Assembly (NCBI GenBank): GCA_021810045.1
Contig: JAJZJR010000001.1
Span: 1 to 64,000 of the forward strand
Source of the DNA: Thermoplasmata archaeon
GTDB taxonomy: Archaea > Thermoplasmatota > Thermoplasmata > Thermoplasmatales > Thermoplasmataceae
Direction: 5' to 3'
Length of the DNA stretch: 64,000 nucleotides
Numbering within the stretch: position 1 is the stretch's first letter; each line of letters starts with the position of its first letter. The notes beneath the pieces are model-generated. The model was not told the origin of the DNA. It did no database searches and worked only from the letters and a program-made list of their open reading frames with translations. This document shows positions 54,752-63,249 of this stretch, one piece after another. A program made the translations under genes and the position numbers.

Positions 54752-54765
54752 TACCTATCCTCTTT
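54748..54765 (+). repeat. Attachment-site repeat, right
   Basis: Exact 18-bp copy of the tRNA-Cys 3' end (53547-53564). The interval between the copies (1,183 bp) holds only the broken GNAT gene and the toxin-antitoxin pair; no integrase gene is present. Confidence 0.8.
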
Positions 54766-54920
54766 ATGAATTATACTGACTGATGGCTTCATTTATGGCT
54801 ATTTAATTCCTCGTGACTTTCTGTGTCCATTCCAATGGTTGCAAGAAAGATCCTTTCGCCGCAGATGTCATATTTACATCGGGATAGATGGATTACTGAT
54901 TCTTGGTTTCTACAATTCAC

Positions 54921-56438
54921 TCATCTTGACAGTATCAGCTCTTTGGTTTCCATGAGAATTGTATTTGAATCCCATTTATGCTCTTTGAAATTCTCTACTC
55001 CTATTGATATATCGGGTTTGATGTCAAAGAATAAAGGTTCATCAGGATACTTTAACATTAATTTTGATGAGACCCAACCTTTGAGTCCTGATATATCCAG
55101 GGAGAAACGAATAGTATTCGTGAATGCATTGGCAGCTTGAGATGGAGATATCCCAATTACAGTTGCCCCACATTTTTTCAGTATGGATAAAAGATCGAAA
55201 CCTGCACTGAATGTTCGAGCAGAACATAACACATATACCCTTAAGCCACTAGCTGGATTGTAACTCTTTAGATAATTCGTAAAAGTAGGCGATAATATAA
55301 CAATATCTTCCCACTCTTTGAGGTTCATCCCCCTCTTTCCTGAGAGCCACTTATCCATTTCCTGAAAATTATATTCGTTGAAAGGGTCTACATTTCCCAT
55401 AACGTTAAATTGGTGTCTATACCATGTTGAATACCTTTCTATGTCATATCCCATATCTACTTCCAGAGCTCTGTTCCCGTAGAGAAAATATGCTAAAATA
55501 TGCGATAAGTAAGAGTTGCCGCCGTTATTCTTCTGCAGATCCACAACTATATCCTTGATACCTTTATCCCCCATAGCCTTAAGGAGCTCGATAACTGCCT
55601 CAGAGGCTGATGGAATTACAGATATGATTTCCTCAATCCCTCCATTGGTTTCAATTCCTTGTCTTGATAGAAGTTCTCTGATAAATGATTCACTGGCCCC
55701 AGATTTCAACTGTGATTCGTAGTTTTCCCGATATTTCCTCATGGAGTCGATCCTGAGATATCCGATCCTATTTTCAAGTATTCCATGTGAAATATCTGAC
55801 TCAGAGGATATGGGAAAATCCAATGAATTATTTTCCATAAGTCCACCAGGCGGTTCTTTACTGCAGGATATGGTAATCCTCTGGATTGAGTTGTTTTCAT
55901 GAGACATAATAGAGAAGATTGCCTTGTCCATATCACCGGTGCCATTTCCGGTAAGAGATGATATGATGCATGGATCCTTAAGAGCATCTGCAAGATGGAT
56001 GAGATTGTTATAGGCTCCATTCGCTCCTCTTATCCCAATGATTCTTGACAGTAAGTCTTTCAGAGGAATATCGTTGACAGCTACGAGATGATTTCCGATA
56101 AGATTGCGGTACTTACTTTCGTATACACCTATTACGATGAGTTTCTCATCTATAGGTTCAAATTCAATCCAGAAGCGTCCATTATGATACCCCATCGGAT
56201 CCATAAATGTATGGCCATCACCCACAAGTGCTGCAATTTTAGAGGCCAGGGTATGCAGTTGTGAAAGATCCAGGGTTTCCGGTAATTCTTTAAGAAATTC
56301 ATTAACCTTGATGAAAAACTTTACCTGTGAACCCACATTCAAGAAAGGGTCTGGATGTGCTTCTGTCAATATTTTGATGAGTTTTGACATATCCGATAAC
56401 ACTTCCTCTCTTGTGTACCTTAGAAGTGAGCTGCCCAT
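54921..56438 (-). CDS. S41-family peptidase
   Basis: 505 residues. An N-terminal helical region (VGDGHTFMDP typical of S41), then the protease core with IKDIVVDLQKNNGGNSYLSHILAYFL and the catalytic Ser in VLCSARTFSAGFDLLSILKK. No signal peptide, so it may be intracellular like tricorn-related peptidases. Lies between the tRNA-Cys island and an imperfect repeat at 56521, suggesting it too is accessory. Confidence 0.83.
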   Translation of the reverse strand: MGSSLLRYTREEVLSDMSKLIKILTEAHPDPFLNVGSQVKFFIKVNEFLKELPETLDLSQLHTLASKIAALVGDGHTFMDPMGYHNGRFWIEFEPIDEKLIVIGVYESKYRNLIGNHLVAVNDIPLKDLLSRIIGIRGANGAYNNLIHLADALKDPCIISSLTGNGTGDMDKAIFSIMSHENNSIQRITISCSKEPPGGLMENNSLDFPISSESDISHGILENRIGYLRIDSMRKYRENYESQLKSGASESFIRELLSRQGIETNGGIEEIISVIPSASEAVIELLKAMGDKGIKDIVVDLQKNNGGNSYLSHILAYFLYGNRALEVDMGYDIERYSTWYRHQFNVMGNVDPFNEYNFQEMDKWLSGKRGMNLKEWEDIVILSPTFTNYLKSYNPASGLRVYVLCSARTFSAGFDLLSILKKCGATVIGISPSQAANAFTNTIRFSLDISGLKGWVSSKLMLKYPDEPLFFDIKPDISIGVENFKEHKWDSNTILMETKELILSR

Positions 56439-56520
56439 ACCTCTCCATATTGGAACTGCTCCTTAAGACCTGCGTAAATATCCAATAAAAAGGTTTGGCA
56501 AAAAAGCGAGAGCACTAAAC

Positions 56521-56539
56521 CCACTTAATTACACAACCC
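56521..56539 (+). repeat. Imperfect direct repeat, right of S41 gene
   Basis: ccacttaattacacaaccc, the partner of 54727-54751, placed 80 bp upstream of the S41 start codon. Confidence 0.45.
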
Positions 56540-56637
56540 AGAAAATATACTTTAGTTGCCGGGTCACAGATTATATAGAGAACAGTTAATTACAGTCTTA
56601 AGCGATTCCATATAGCTCTAGTAAAGAACACTGGGAT

Positions 56638-58731
56638 ATGATGCACGCAAAAGGCACTTTCCAAATTGAGAGGGATTTTAAGATAAAGCCAGAAGACTTT
56701 TCTGGCATTTTTCCTATTCTCGAGAAGACCTCAAAAGGAACAGTACTGCTCGAAAGCCAGACCCCTGATGGCAACTCAATCCTTGTATGGAATCCTGTTG
56801 CAACAATAGCAGTCTATTCCGACTTTGTGGATATTCAGAATCATGGGGGTGTTGATTTGCCAAACCCTCCATTGAGGCCTTCACAGGTCCCCAAATTTCT
56901 CCAGGAGGTACTTGACCGGTACAACGTGCCAAACAACAAACCGGGTTACGAAGCGTTTCCATTTGCAGGAGGATTTGTGGGATATGTTGGATATGAATGG
57001 GCTGCAAGACAGGAAAGTACTGCAAAGCCGGATCAGGCTGGCGTTCCACCTTTGTGGTTCGGCCTTTACGACAGGGCATTGGTGTCCAATAGGAATGGAG
57101 AGGTATTTCTGGTTGCAGTACCATCCATAAGAGATGCATCGATCAGAGACGTAAAGAAACAGTTGTATGATGCAGTGTCACACAACTGGGCCCCTCCCCC
57201 CGGTGCTTCGGGATCGGGTGGAATGGTATTTTCTTATGATTTTCCAAAGGACAGGTTCGAAAACGGTGTCAGGAAAATCAGGGACCTCATAAGATCCGGG
57301 GACGTCTATCAGGTCAATATAGCACAACGGATCAGAACCCGGAGAGTTGAACCGTTGCACCTTTATTCCAGATTGAAAAGAGTCAACCCAAGCCCGTTTG
57401 GTGGAATACTTTCCACAGGAGGCTTTACAATAGTATCCAACTCCCCAGAGCGCCTTCTCAAGGTCTCTCCACCGGAAAACGGAATCCGCTGGGCTTCTAC
57501 TAGACCCATAGCTGGCACACGCCCCCGAGGATACGGACAACAGGATTTGCGCAATGAAAGGGCTTTGAGAACTTCAACAAAGGAACTAGCAGAGCACACA
57601 ATGCTGGTGGACCTCTCCCGCAATGATCTTGGAAGAGTGTCCGAGGGAGGAAGCGTGGAAGTTGATGAATTGCTGACCATCGAGCGTTATTCCCACGTAA
57701 TGCACCTGGTATCAAATGTAAGGGGGAAGCTGTCTCCCTCTACAGGGCTTCCGGATCTGTTCCGTGCGCTGATGCCTGGAGGTTCTGTAACAGGAACACC
57801 AAAGATCAATGCAAACTGCATCATCTCAGAAATTGAACCGGTTCCCAGGGGAGCTTACACGGGTTCACTTGGATATATTTCCCTCAATGGCGGCATGGAC
57901 TTCAATATCCTCATTCGCAGTGCCTATTATCCGGCGAACAGCAATGAAATGCACCTGTATGCGGGATCCGGCATTGTTCAGGACTCTGTACCAGCGAGAG
58001 AGTGGAATGAAACCAGGGAAAAAGCTAAAGCAATGCTTGAAGCTATCCTGAATGCTGAACCAAGCGGGAATACATGGAATAAACCAAATATACGATCGTC
58101 CTGGAAGCCTCCCAGTTTCAAACACAAATTCAATGATGCAAATGTTCTTCTAGTCGACAATTACGATTCTTTTACTTATAATCTTGTGCAGTACTTGGCT
58201 GCTCTTGGAGCTGGAGTTTCAGTGGTGAGGAATGATGAGTTATCCTTATCTGAGCTGAAAGCAATGAACCCAACCCACCTGGTCATTTCACCTGGACCAG
58301 GTAAACCAGAAAAATCTGGCGTTTCCATTGATGCCATTCGCGCTTTTGAAGGAATCCCCACAATGGGAGTATGTCTTGGCCATCAGGCAATAATAAAGGC
58401 TTATGGAGGTTCACTGGAACAGGCAAGGCACCCAATGCATGGCAAAACGTCGAAAACAAACCGCATCATCTTTGATGGCCTGGATGATGCCCTTAACGGA
58501 TTACCTCCATCGTTCACCGTGGGAAGATATCATTCACTCCTGGCTAGTGAGGTGCCTGAAACACTCCTTGTAACTGCAAGAACGGAAAACGGTGAAGTAA
58601 TGGCAGTTCAGCACAAGACTTTGCCAACATTCGGAGTGCAGTTTCACCCTGAATCAATACTTACGCAGCAGGGCATAAAGATCTTTGCAAATTTCCTTTC
58701 CATGTCTGGACGCGAAGAGGGCAATAAATGA
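56638..58731 (+). CDS. Fused aminodeoxychorismate synthase (PabB-PabA)
   Basis: 697 residues. Residues 1-470 are a chorismate-binding domain (GDVYQVNIAQRI, LVDLSRNDLGRV, GGSVTGTPKINA, YTGSLGYISLNG). Residues 500-690 are a glutamine amidotransferase (VDNYDSFTYNLVQYL, nucleophile C579 in GVCLGHQAI, H670 and E672 in VQFHPES). The linker is about 30 residues. The downstream PabC-like gene overlaps by 4 bp, so p-aminobenzoate for folate/pterin is more likely than anthranilate, though TrpE/G homology leaves that open. Confidence 0.88.
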   Translation: MMHAKGTFQIERDFKIKPEDFSGIFPILEKTSKGTVLLESQTPDGNSILVWNPVATIAVYSDFVDIQNHGGVDLPNPPLRPSQVPKFLQEVLDRYNVPNNKPGYEAFPFAGGFVGYVGYEWAARQESTAKPDQAGVPPLWFGLYDRALVSNRNGEVFLVAVPSIRDASIRDVKKQLYDAVSHNWAPPPGASGSGGMVFSYDFPKDRFENGVRKIRDLIRSGDVYQVNIAQRIRTRRVEPLHLYSRLKRVNPSPFGGILSTGGFTIVSNSPERLLKVSPPENGIRWASTRPIAGTRPRGYGQQDLRNERALRTSTKELAEHTMLVDLSRNDLGRVSEGGSVEVDELLTIERYSHVMHLVSNVRGKLSPSTGLPDLFRALMPGGSVTGTPKINANCIISEIEPVPRGAYTGSLGYISLNGGMDFNILIRSAYYPANSNEMHLYAGSGIVQDSVPAREWNETREKAKAMLEAILNAEPSGNTWNKPNIRSSWKPPSFKHKFNDANVLLVDNYDSFTYNLVQYLAALGAGVSVVRNDELSLSELKAMNPTHLVISPGPGKPEKSGVSIDAIRAFEGIPTMGVCLGHQAIIKAYGGSLEQARHPMHGKTSKTNRIIFDGLDDALNGLPPSFTVGRYHSLLASEVPETLLVTARTENGEVMAVQHKTLPTFGVQFHPESILTQQGIKIFANFLSMSGREEGNK

Positions 58732-59606
58732 TATTTAGAAATTCTAAGTGGCACAACGGGATACTTTATTCATGGGATATCTCGTCAATACCATCAGGCT
58801 ACAGGCTTGGTGACGGCGTCTTTGAAACCATCAGGACATATAATGGGGTGCCCTTCAGGCTGGAATCGCATGTTAAGCGTCTTATTGCAGGTGCCGGATC
58901 AATAGGCCTGAAGAACCTTCCTGCTTATGACATTGTTCTGGATCAAATCAAACAAAATTTCATTGAAGCGAGAACAGGACAGGCAGGATTAGAATGGATA
59001 TTGAGACCAACATTTTTTTCGGATAAATCAAACTGGGGTTTTGTTGTCCCGGTAGAACCATGGAATTCTCCAAACGATTTTGTAAATAACAAGGGAGTTT
59101 CTGTTGGTGCATCCGAATATCCACACCCTGGCAATTACCTTGTTCCACCTTCTACAGATCAACAGGTGAAATGGCTGTCCAGGGGACCTCTGTCACACGC
59201 ACTGCGTGAAGCCACTGTCAATGGGTGGAAAGAAGCACTCCTACTGAACCCGGAACAGAGAGTAATAGAAGGTACAAGGTCGAATATCTTAATGTTCCTT
59301 GAAGACAGAATAATTGCTCCTGGAAAACTTTCAGGTGCCTTTCCAGGCATTACAAGAGAAGTTGCCATTGAATGTGCGGGAAAAGGAGGCATGGAAGTTG
59401 AAGACCGGCCAATAACGCTGAACGAGTTGAAAAGCAGTGGAGAAATTCTCCTGACCTCAAGCCTTCTTGGTATTGTTCCAGCCATATCGGTGTCAATTCA
59501 GGGAAACACCTTCAGGAAAACATTGGGCGAAAAATCAAAGATTTTATTATCAGACTTTGAGGTCGTTGTAAAAAATGAGTGCTCTATTGATATTTCCTTA
59601 AGGTAA
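58728..59606 (+). CDS. pabC: Aminodeoxychorismate lyase-like PLP enzyme (class IV aminotransferase)
   Basis: 292 residues of fold type IV PLP enzymes. RLGDGVFETIRTYNGVPFRLESHVKRL and EGTRSNILMFLEDRIIAPG are diagnostic; the Schiff-base Lys is probably in QQVKWLSRGPL. Overlap with the fused pab gene (ATGA) supports release of pyruvate from aminodeoxychorismate. A branched-chain or D-amino acid aminotransferase is the alternative. Confidence 0.85.
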   Translation: MIFRNSKWHNGILYSWDISSIPSGYRLGDGVFETIRTYNGVPFRLESHVKRLIAGAGSIGLKNLPAYDIVLDQIKQNFIEARTGQAGLEWILRPTFFSDKSNWGFVVPVEPWNSPNDFVNNKGVSVGASEYPHPGNYLVPPSTDQQVKWLSRGPLSHALREATVNGWKEALLLNPEQRVIEGTRSNILMFLEDRIIAPGKLSGAFPGITREVAIECAGKGGMEVEDRPITLNELKSSGEILLTSSLLGIVPAISVSIQGNTFRKTLGEKSKILLSDFEVVVKNECSIDISLR

Positions 59607-59866
59607 AACACCAAATATACAGTCTCAATTGCAGAATATGAATTTAATTCAATTGTCAATATAACAAAATCATGTAGTTGCAGACTTAATTCGGCCGGTA
59701 ATGATAGTTATCTAATGGAAGAAGCGTCCCTGCTCCGCAGGAATTATTCCAGTATGCATTCAAGGCCATTCTCGCTGGTTTCTCTCAAATAAAGAATGTA
59801 CAGGTGCAAACTACATATAAGGCAATTCCTGTGGCCCAAACATAGCTATCAAAAGCCTAATGTGCC
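59607..59866. other. Intergenic DNA left of dispersed repeat
   Basis: No convincing gene. The longest candidate is a 25-codon frame from ATG 59714 (MEEASLLRRNY) without promoter or ribosome site. The base composition is AT-rich and I see no clear repeat. Confidence 0.5.
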
Positions 59867-60144
59867 AGTTTAACAAAATTGAGCGAGAAATCCCCTTCTG
59901 AAAGGGAGGGGATGAAAGCAAAATTTATTTGATGATTTGCTGCAATGCACTCTGCCAACCAGCAGACAGATTGGGAGTGGGTCGGATCACATGTGACTCC
60001 ATGCATGCCTGTGTCTGTAAAGTCGAATGGCTGAGTATGGAGGGCAAAGTACCTTCGGGCCGAGGGGAATTCATGCCTGTGGAGGTTCCGCTGGTAACCG
60101 TCGAAGCAGGAAGTTCCCTGCGAAAGCTGGGAGAGGGGGTCACA
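59867..60144. repeat. Dispersed repeat copy 2 (IS200/IS605-like end or structured RNA)
   Basis: Longer copy of the element at 22939-23136. Starts at gtttaac, hairpin ccccttctgaaaggg at 59892-59906, then tgctgcaatgcactctgcca and following bases matching copy 1. It has 68 bp extra between two catgcctgtg sequences (60004-60013 and 60072-60081), and ends near ggtcaca. Plus-strand frames give short peptides such as MPVEVPLVTVEAGSSLRK that look like a transposase-type C-terminal tail; minus-strand reading puts the hairpin at the 3' end as in IS605 right ends. No transposase core here. Confidence 0.6.
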
Positions 60145-60264
60145 AGCCAAATAAGTCCCCTCCACAGATGCAAATTTATGCCCCAATTCCTTACTATTTC
60201 CATTATGAATTTTTTGGGACAAGTACCCAGTAAAGTATTATGTACATCCATACATTAATATATA

Positions 60265-60888
60265 ATGGAACAAAGAGATTTTAAAGACTTACTGGGAATG
60301 CTCAATTCACAAAGCACTCTCTTCCTTATGGATCAGAAAATCCTCAAGCCATACGCTGTGCCTGGCACAATGACTTATAGCAAATACAGGACTAAAATAA
60401 TCAAGGACCAGTCTGGCAATGAGGTTATGAGAATAGATTATGATCCTACCACAGGTTCATCAGGAAAAGGCCTTCTGGGGAAACTGCAACAGATGGCTGT
60501 TGGACTCCTCAACTTCAAAGTGGGAGACCTGGATGGAAACTACCTGTATTCAGTCAGGGCTGATTCATTCATGACAACTACCCACCATTTCCATATATTC
60601 GACGGTGAAGAATCTGACGAAAAATACTCTGCTGTCCACAAAATGATGAACCTTGCAAAGGAATCTCTCGTTGTGTCATCCAACGATGGAACTCCTGTCC
60701 TGACAACTGAATACCGTGGATACAGGAAGTTCATAGAGTTAAAGGATGGTAGTGGCGTCCCTGTAGGTGAGCTTCATGCGCCAATCGTATCAATGAGGGA
60801 CCGATGGCAGTTGAACTTCAATGGCGATTGTGACCGGTCTCTTGCCCTAGTCATGGTTGCAATCATGAGTGAACTTGGACAGCGTTAA
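60265..60888 (+). CDS. LURP-one/scramblase-like beta-barrel protein
   Basis: 207 residues. QSTLFLMDQKILKPYAVPGTMTYSKYRTKIIKDQSGNEVMRI resembles the LURP-one-related/phospholipid-scramblase (tubby-like) fold, with repeated strand pairs such as LDGNYLYSVRADSFM and KFIELKDGSGVPVGEL. No membrane helix except a possible C-terminal hydrophobic helix (SLALVMVAIM), where tubby folds bury one. Function unknown. Confidence 0.6.
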   Translation: MEQRDFKDLLGMLNSQSTLFLMDQKILKPYAVPGTMTYSKYRTKIIKDQSGNEVMRIDYDPTTGSSGKGLLGKLQQMAVGLLNFKVGDLDGNYLYSVRADSFMTTTHHFHIFDGEESDEKYSAVHKMMNLAKESLVVSSNDGTPVLTTEYRGYRKFIELKDGSGVPVGELHAPIVSMRDRWQLNFNGDCDRSLALVMVAIMSELGQR

Positions 60889-61105
60889 TACAACAGCATA
60901 TCACCACAATTCAACTATTTTGACTGCAAATGCAGGGTTTTACAGTATAACAGGTTCCAATGGGCAGGAAATTCAAAAAATTTTGATTGGATGTGGATCA
61001 ATACAAGGGCCTTATAAAAAATACAATTCATACCGGGAGTTTCAGGAAATTTCACTTTGAATGGAAAGTAATATTTTACCCAGTATGATCTGACATGCGT
61101 TTTAC

Positions 61106-62110
61106 ATGATTAAAGTAGCCATTAACGGATACGGTACCATCGGAAAGAGAGTGGCTGACGCCGTCTCGAAGCAGAAGGATATGCAGATCGTGGGGGTTGT
61201 GAAGAGAACACCTGACTATGTTTCCAGGATTGCTGCAGATAAACACAAACTCTATGTTTCCGAGGAAAGCGGGTTAAAGGCTTTTGAGGAAAGTGGGATA
61301 AAAGTCCACGGCACAGTCGGAGATCTCCTTGATGACTGTGATATAGTTGTTGATTCAACGCCGGAAGGAATGGGCGACAAGAACAAAGAACTCTATAAGA
61401 AACACCATGTTAAAGCAATTTTCCAGGGAGGAGAAAAACCCACAGTCGGGGAAGCAAGCTTCAATGCATATGCAAACTTTGAAGAGGCAAGAGGCAAAGA
61501 ATTTGTCAGAGTGGTGTCGTGCAATACAACTGCCCTGATGAGAAGCCTGTTCCCAATTTACAGCGAACTTGGTATCAGGAAGGTCAATGTAACCCTGGTA
61601 AGAAGAGGCACTGATCCGAATGACCACAAGAAAGGACCAATGAATGCCATAGAGCCTAGTTTTTCATTCCCTTCACATCATGCTTCTGACGCAAAGACAA
61701 TAATCAGAGACCTGAACATAGATTCAATGGCACTCAAGGTCCCCACGACCCTTATGCATACGCATGTAGTTCTTCTGGACCTTGAAAAAGAGGCCTCATC
61801 AAATGATGTTCTCGATATCTGGGGAAGATACAACAGGATAAAACTCTTCAATTCGAAGGATGGATACAAATCCACTGCCCAGATTATGGATTTTGCCCGG
61901 GAACTTGGCAGGGACCGTTCAGATCTCTTCGAACTTGCCATATGGAAGGACAGTGCTCATGTAAACTCAAGCACACTTTCATATATTCAGGCTGTCCACC
62001 AGGAAAGCATTGTTGTTCCTGAAAATGTAGATGCCATAAGGGCAATGACCAGCGAAACTGGAAAAGAAGAATCCATTAAAATGACCGATTCCACTCTTGG
62101 AATCGCCTGA
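61106..62110 (+). CDS. gap: Glyceraldehyde-3-phosphate dehydrogenase (archaeal type II)
   Basis: 334 residues. Rossmann motif NGYGTIGKRVADAV, catalytic Cys C139 in VSCNTTAL, and RRGTDPNDHKKGPMNAIEP, all as in the archaeal phosphorylating GAPDH, which is distinct from bacterial enzymes. Acts in glycolysis/gluconeogenesis. ATG 61106 has an AT-rich promoter region upstream. Confidence 0.95.
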   Translation: MIKVAINGYGTIGKRVADAVSKQKDMQIVGVVKRTPDYVSRIAADKHKLYVSEESGLKAFEESGIKVHGTVGDLLDDCDIVVDSTPEGMGDKNKELYKKHHVKAIFQGGEKPTVGEASFNAYANFEEARGKEFVRVVSCNTTALMRSLFPIYSELGIRKVNVTLVRRGTDPNDHKKGPMNAIEPSFSFPSHHASDAKTIIRDLNIDSMALKVPTTLMHTHVVLLDLEKEASSNDVLDIWGRYNRIKLFNSKDGYKSTAQIMDFARELGRDRSDLFELAIWKDSAHVNSSTLSYIQAVHQESIVVPENVDAIRAMTSETGKEESIKMTDSTLGIA

Positions 62111-62118
62111 TTTTTATT

Positions 62119-63159
62119 CTAAAGTCCACCAAATACTTTTTTCTGAACTGAAACAGGCATGAACTTTGCAAGAGTCATGAGGCGGCCAATTGATTTCGCA
62201 CCGTTCTTGTTCATCCTCCTGTGCAGTTCGTGATGCTTCATGAGCCATGGCCTGATCTCATTGTTCCAGGTATTCTGGTAAAGTGAAGGATCATCCTTTA
62301 CTATTGCCCTTCCTGCAGATATCCCACTCCAGAATGCCCCCTGAAGTCCACCTGCAGTTGTGTTGAGCACAGCATTTACCATGTCACCCACATAAAGGCG
62401 GTTATCCTTGACAACAGTTTCAAATGGTGCCCCAAGAGGTATCTGATGAGCCATGGTACTCTCTATTTTTCCTTCTACCTCAGGAAACTGTTTCGTGAAT
62501 TCATCGAGAACATCCTTTGGTTTTGCAGCTCTCTTGGGGTAGTAACAGACACCAATTTTCCTTGTGTTGTCTGTATCTGCAAAATCCCAGAAGTATCCGC
62601 CTGGAGCCTTATCGCTGAACCAGAGGATCATCTCGTAATCATCCCTTCTGGGAAGCTCCCTGACTTCTTCATATGCAACCAGAACACCGTCCCTCGGTAG
62701 TTTTTCACCGAAGGAGGACTGGGGACCTGCTGCCATCACAATGTGTTTTGCAGTGAGTGTTTCATTGTCTGTTCTTACTTCGTTTCCCTCCACGGATGTG
62801 ACCCTGGTTTTCAGCTGTATGTTGAGTTCCCCTGCAAAATCCTTTGAGAGATGTTTCTCGTATGTTGTAAAATCATATACAAGACCAACAGGATGATCGT
62901 ATTTCAGGGATATGCTCTTCCCGGTGTCGGTCCTGAACCATATTGAATTTATCAATGACCTTACGATGCTTTTATCTGTAGGCATGCCAATTTTCTTGAC
63001 CCATTCCATGGATACTGCACCTGTTGATCTCACTGGAAGGCCTATTTCGTCCTTTTTGTCGAGTATAAGGTAGTTCTTGCCACCCTGTTTCAGGCCAATA
63101 CCTGCTGCGAGCCCTCCGGTTCCTGCACCTATCACTATAGCATCATAATCGTATGTCAT
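62119..63159 (-). CDS. Geranylgeranyl reductase-family flavoprotein
   Basis: 346 residues from MTYDYDAIVIGAGTGGLAAG; upstream in-frame codons to 63231 cover promoter DNA. FAD motif GAGTGGLAAG, DKKDEIGLPVRSTGAVS (PxR-like, with flavin contact), and GGYFWDFADTDNTRKIGVCY corresponding to the YxWxFP region. Probably saturates isoprenoid chains of archaeal lipids, but close relatives act on other substrates. Convergent with gap, 8 bp apart. Confidence 0.82.
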   Translation of the reverse strand: MTYDYDAIVIGAGTGGLAAGIGLKQGGKNYLILDKKDEIGLPVRSTGAVSMEWVKKIGMPTDKSIVRSLINSIWFRTDTGKSISLKYDHPVGLVYDFTTYEKHLSKDFAGELNIQLKTRVTSVEGNEVRTDNETLTAKHIVMAAGPQSSFGEKLPRDGVLVAYEEVRELPRRDDYEMILWFSDKAPGGYFWDFADTDNTRKIGVCYYPKRAAKPKDVLDEFTKQFPEVEGKIESTMAHQIPLGAPFETVVKDNRLYVGDMVNAVLNTTAGGLQGAFWSGISAGRAIVKDDPSLYQNTWNNEIRPWLMKHHELHRRMNKNGAKSIGRLMTLAKFMPVSVQKKVFGGL

Positions 63160-63249
63160 TGGTCTAGTTTGGGCTATCAATAAAGTATTATTAAGTTTAG
63201 CTTGGCTATAATACGGAAATCGAATCGTCAAAATTGAAGTGAGTGGAAA

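Noticed and set aside
57178-58160. Several antisense frames over the fused pab gene
   Set aside because: The sense strand has clear domain motifs throughout; the antisense frames are composition artefacts.
59714-59791. 25-codon frame MEEASLLRRNY
   Set aside because: No promoter, ribosome site or homologous appearance.
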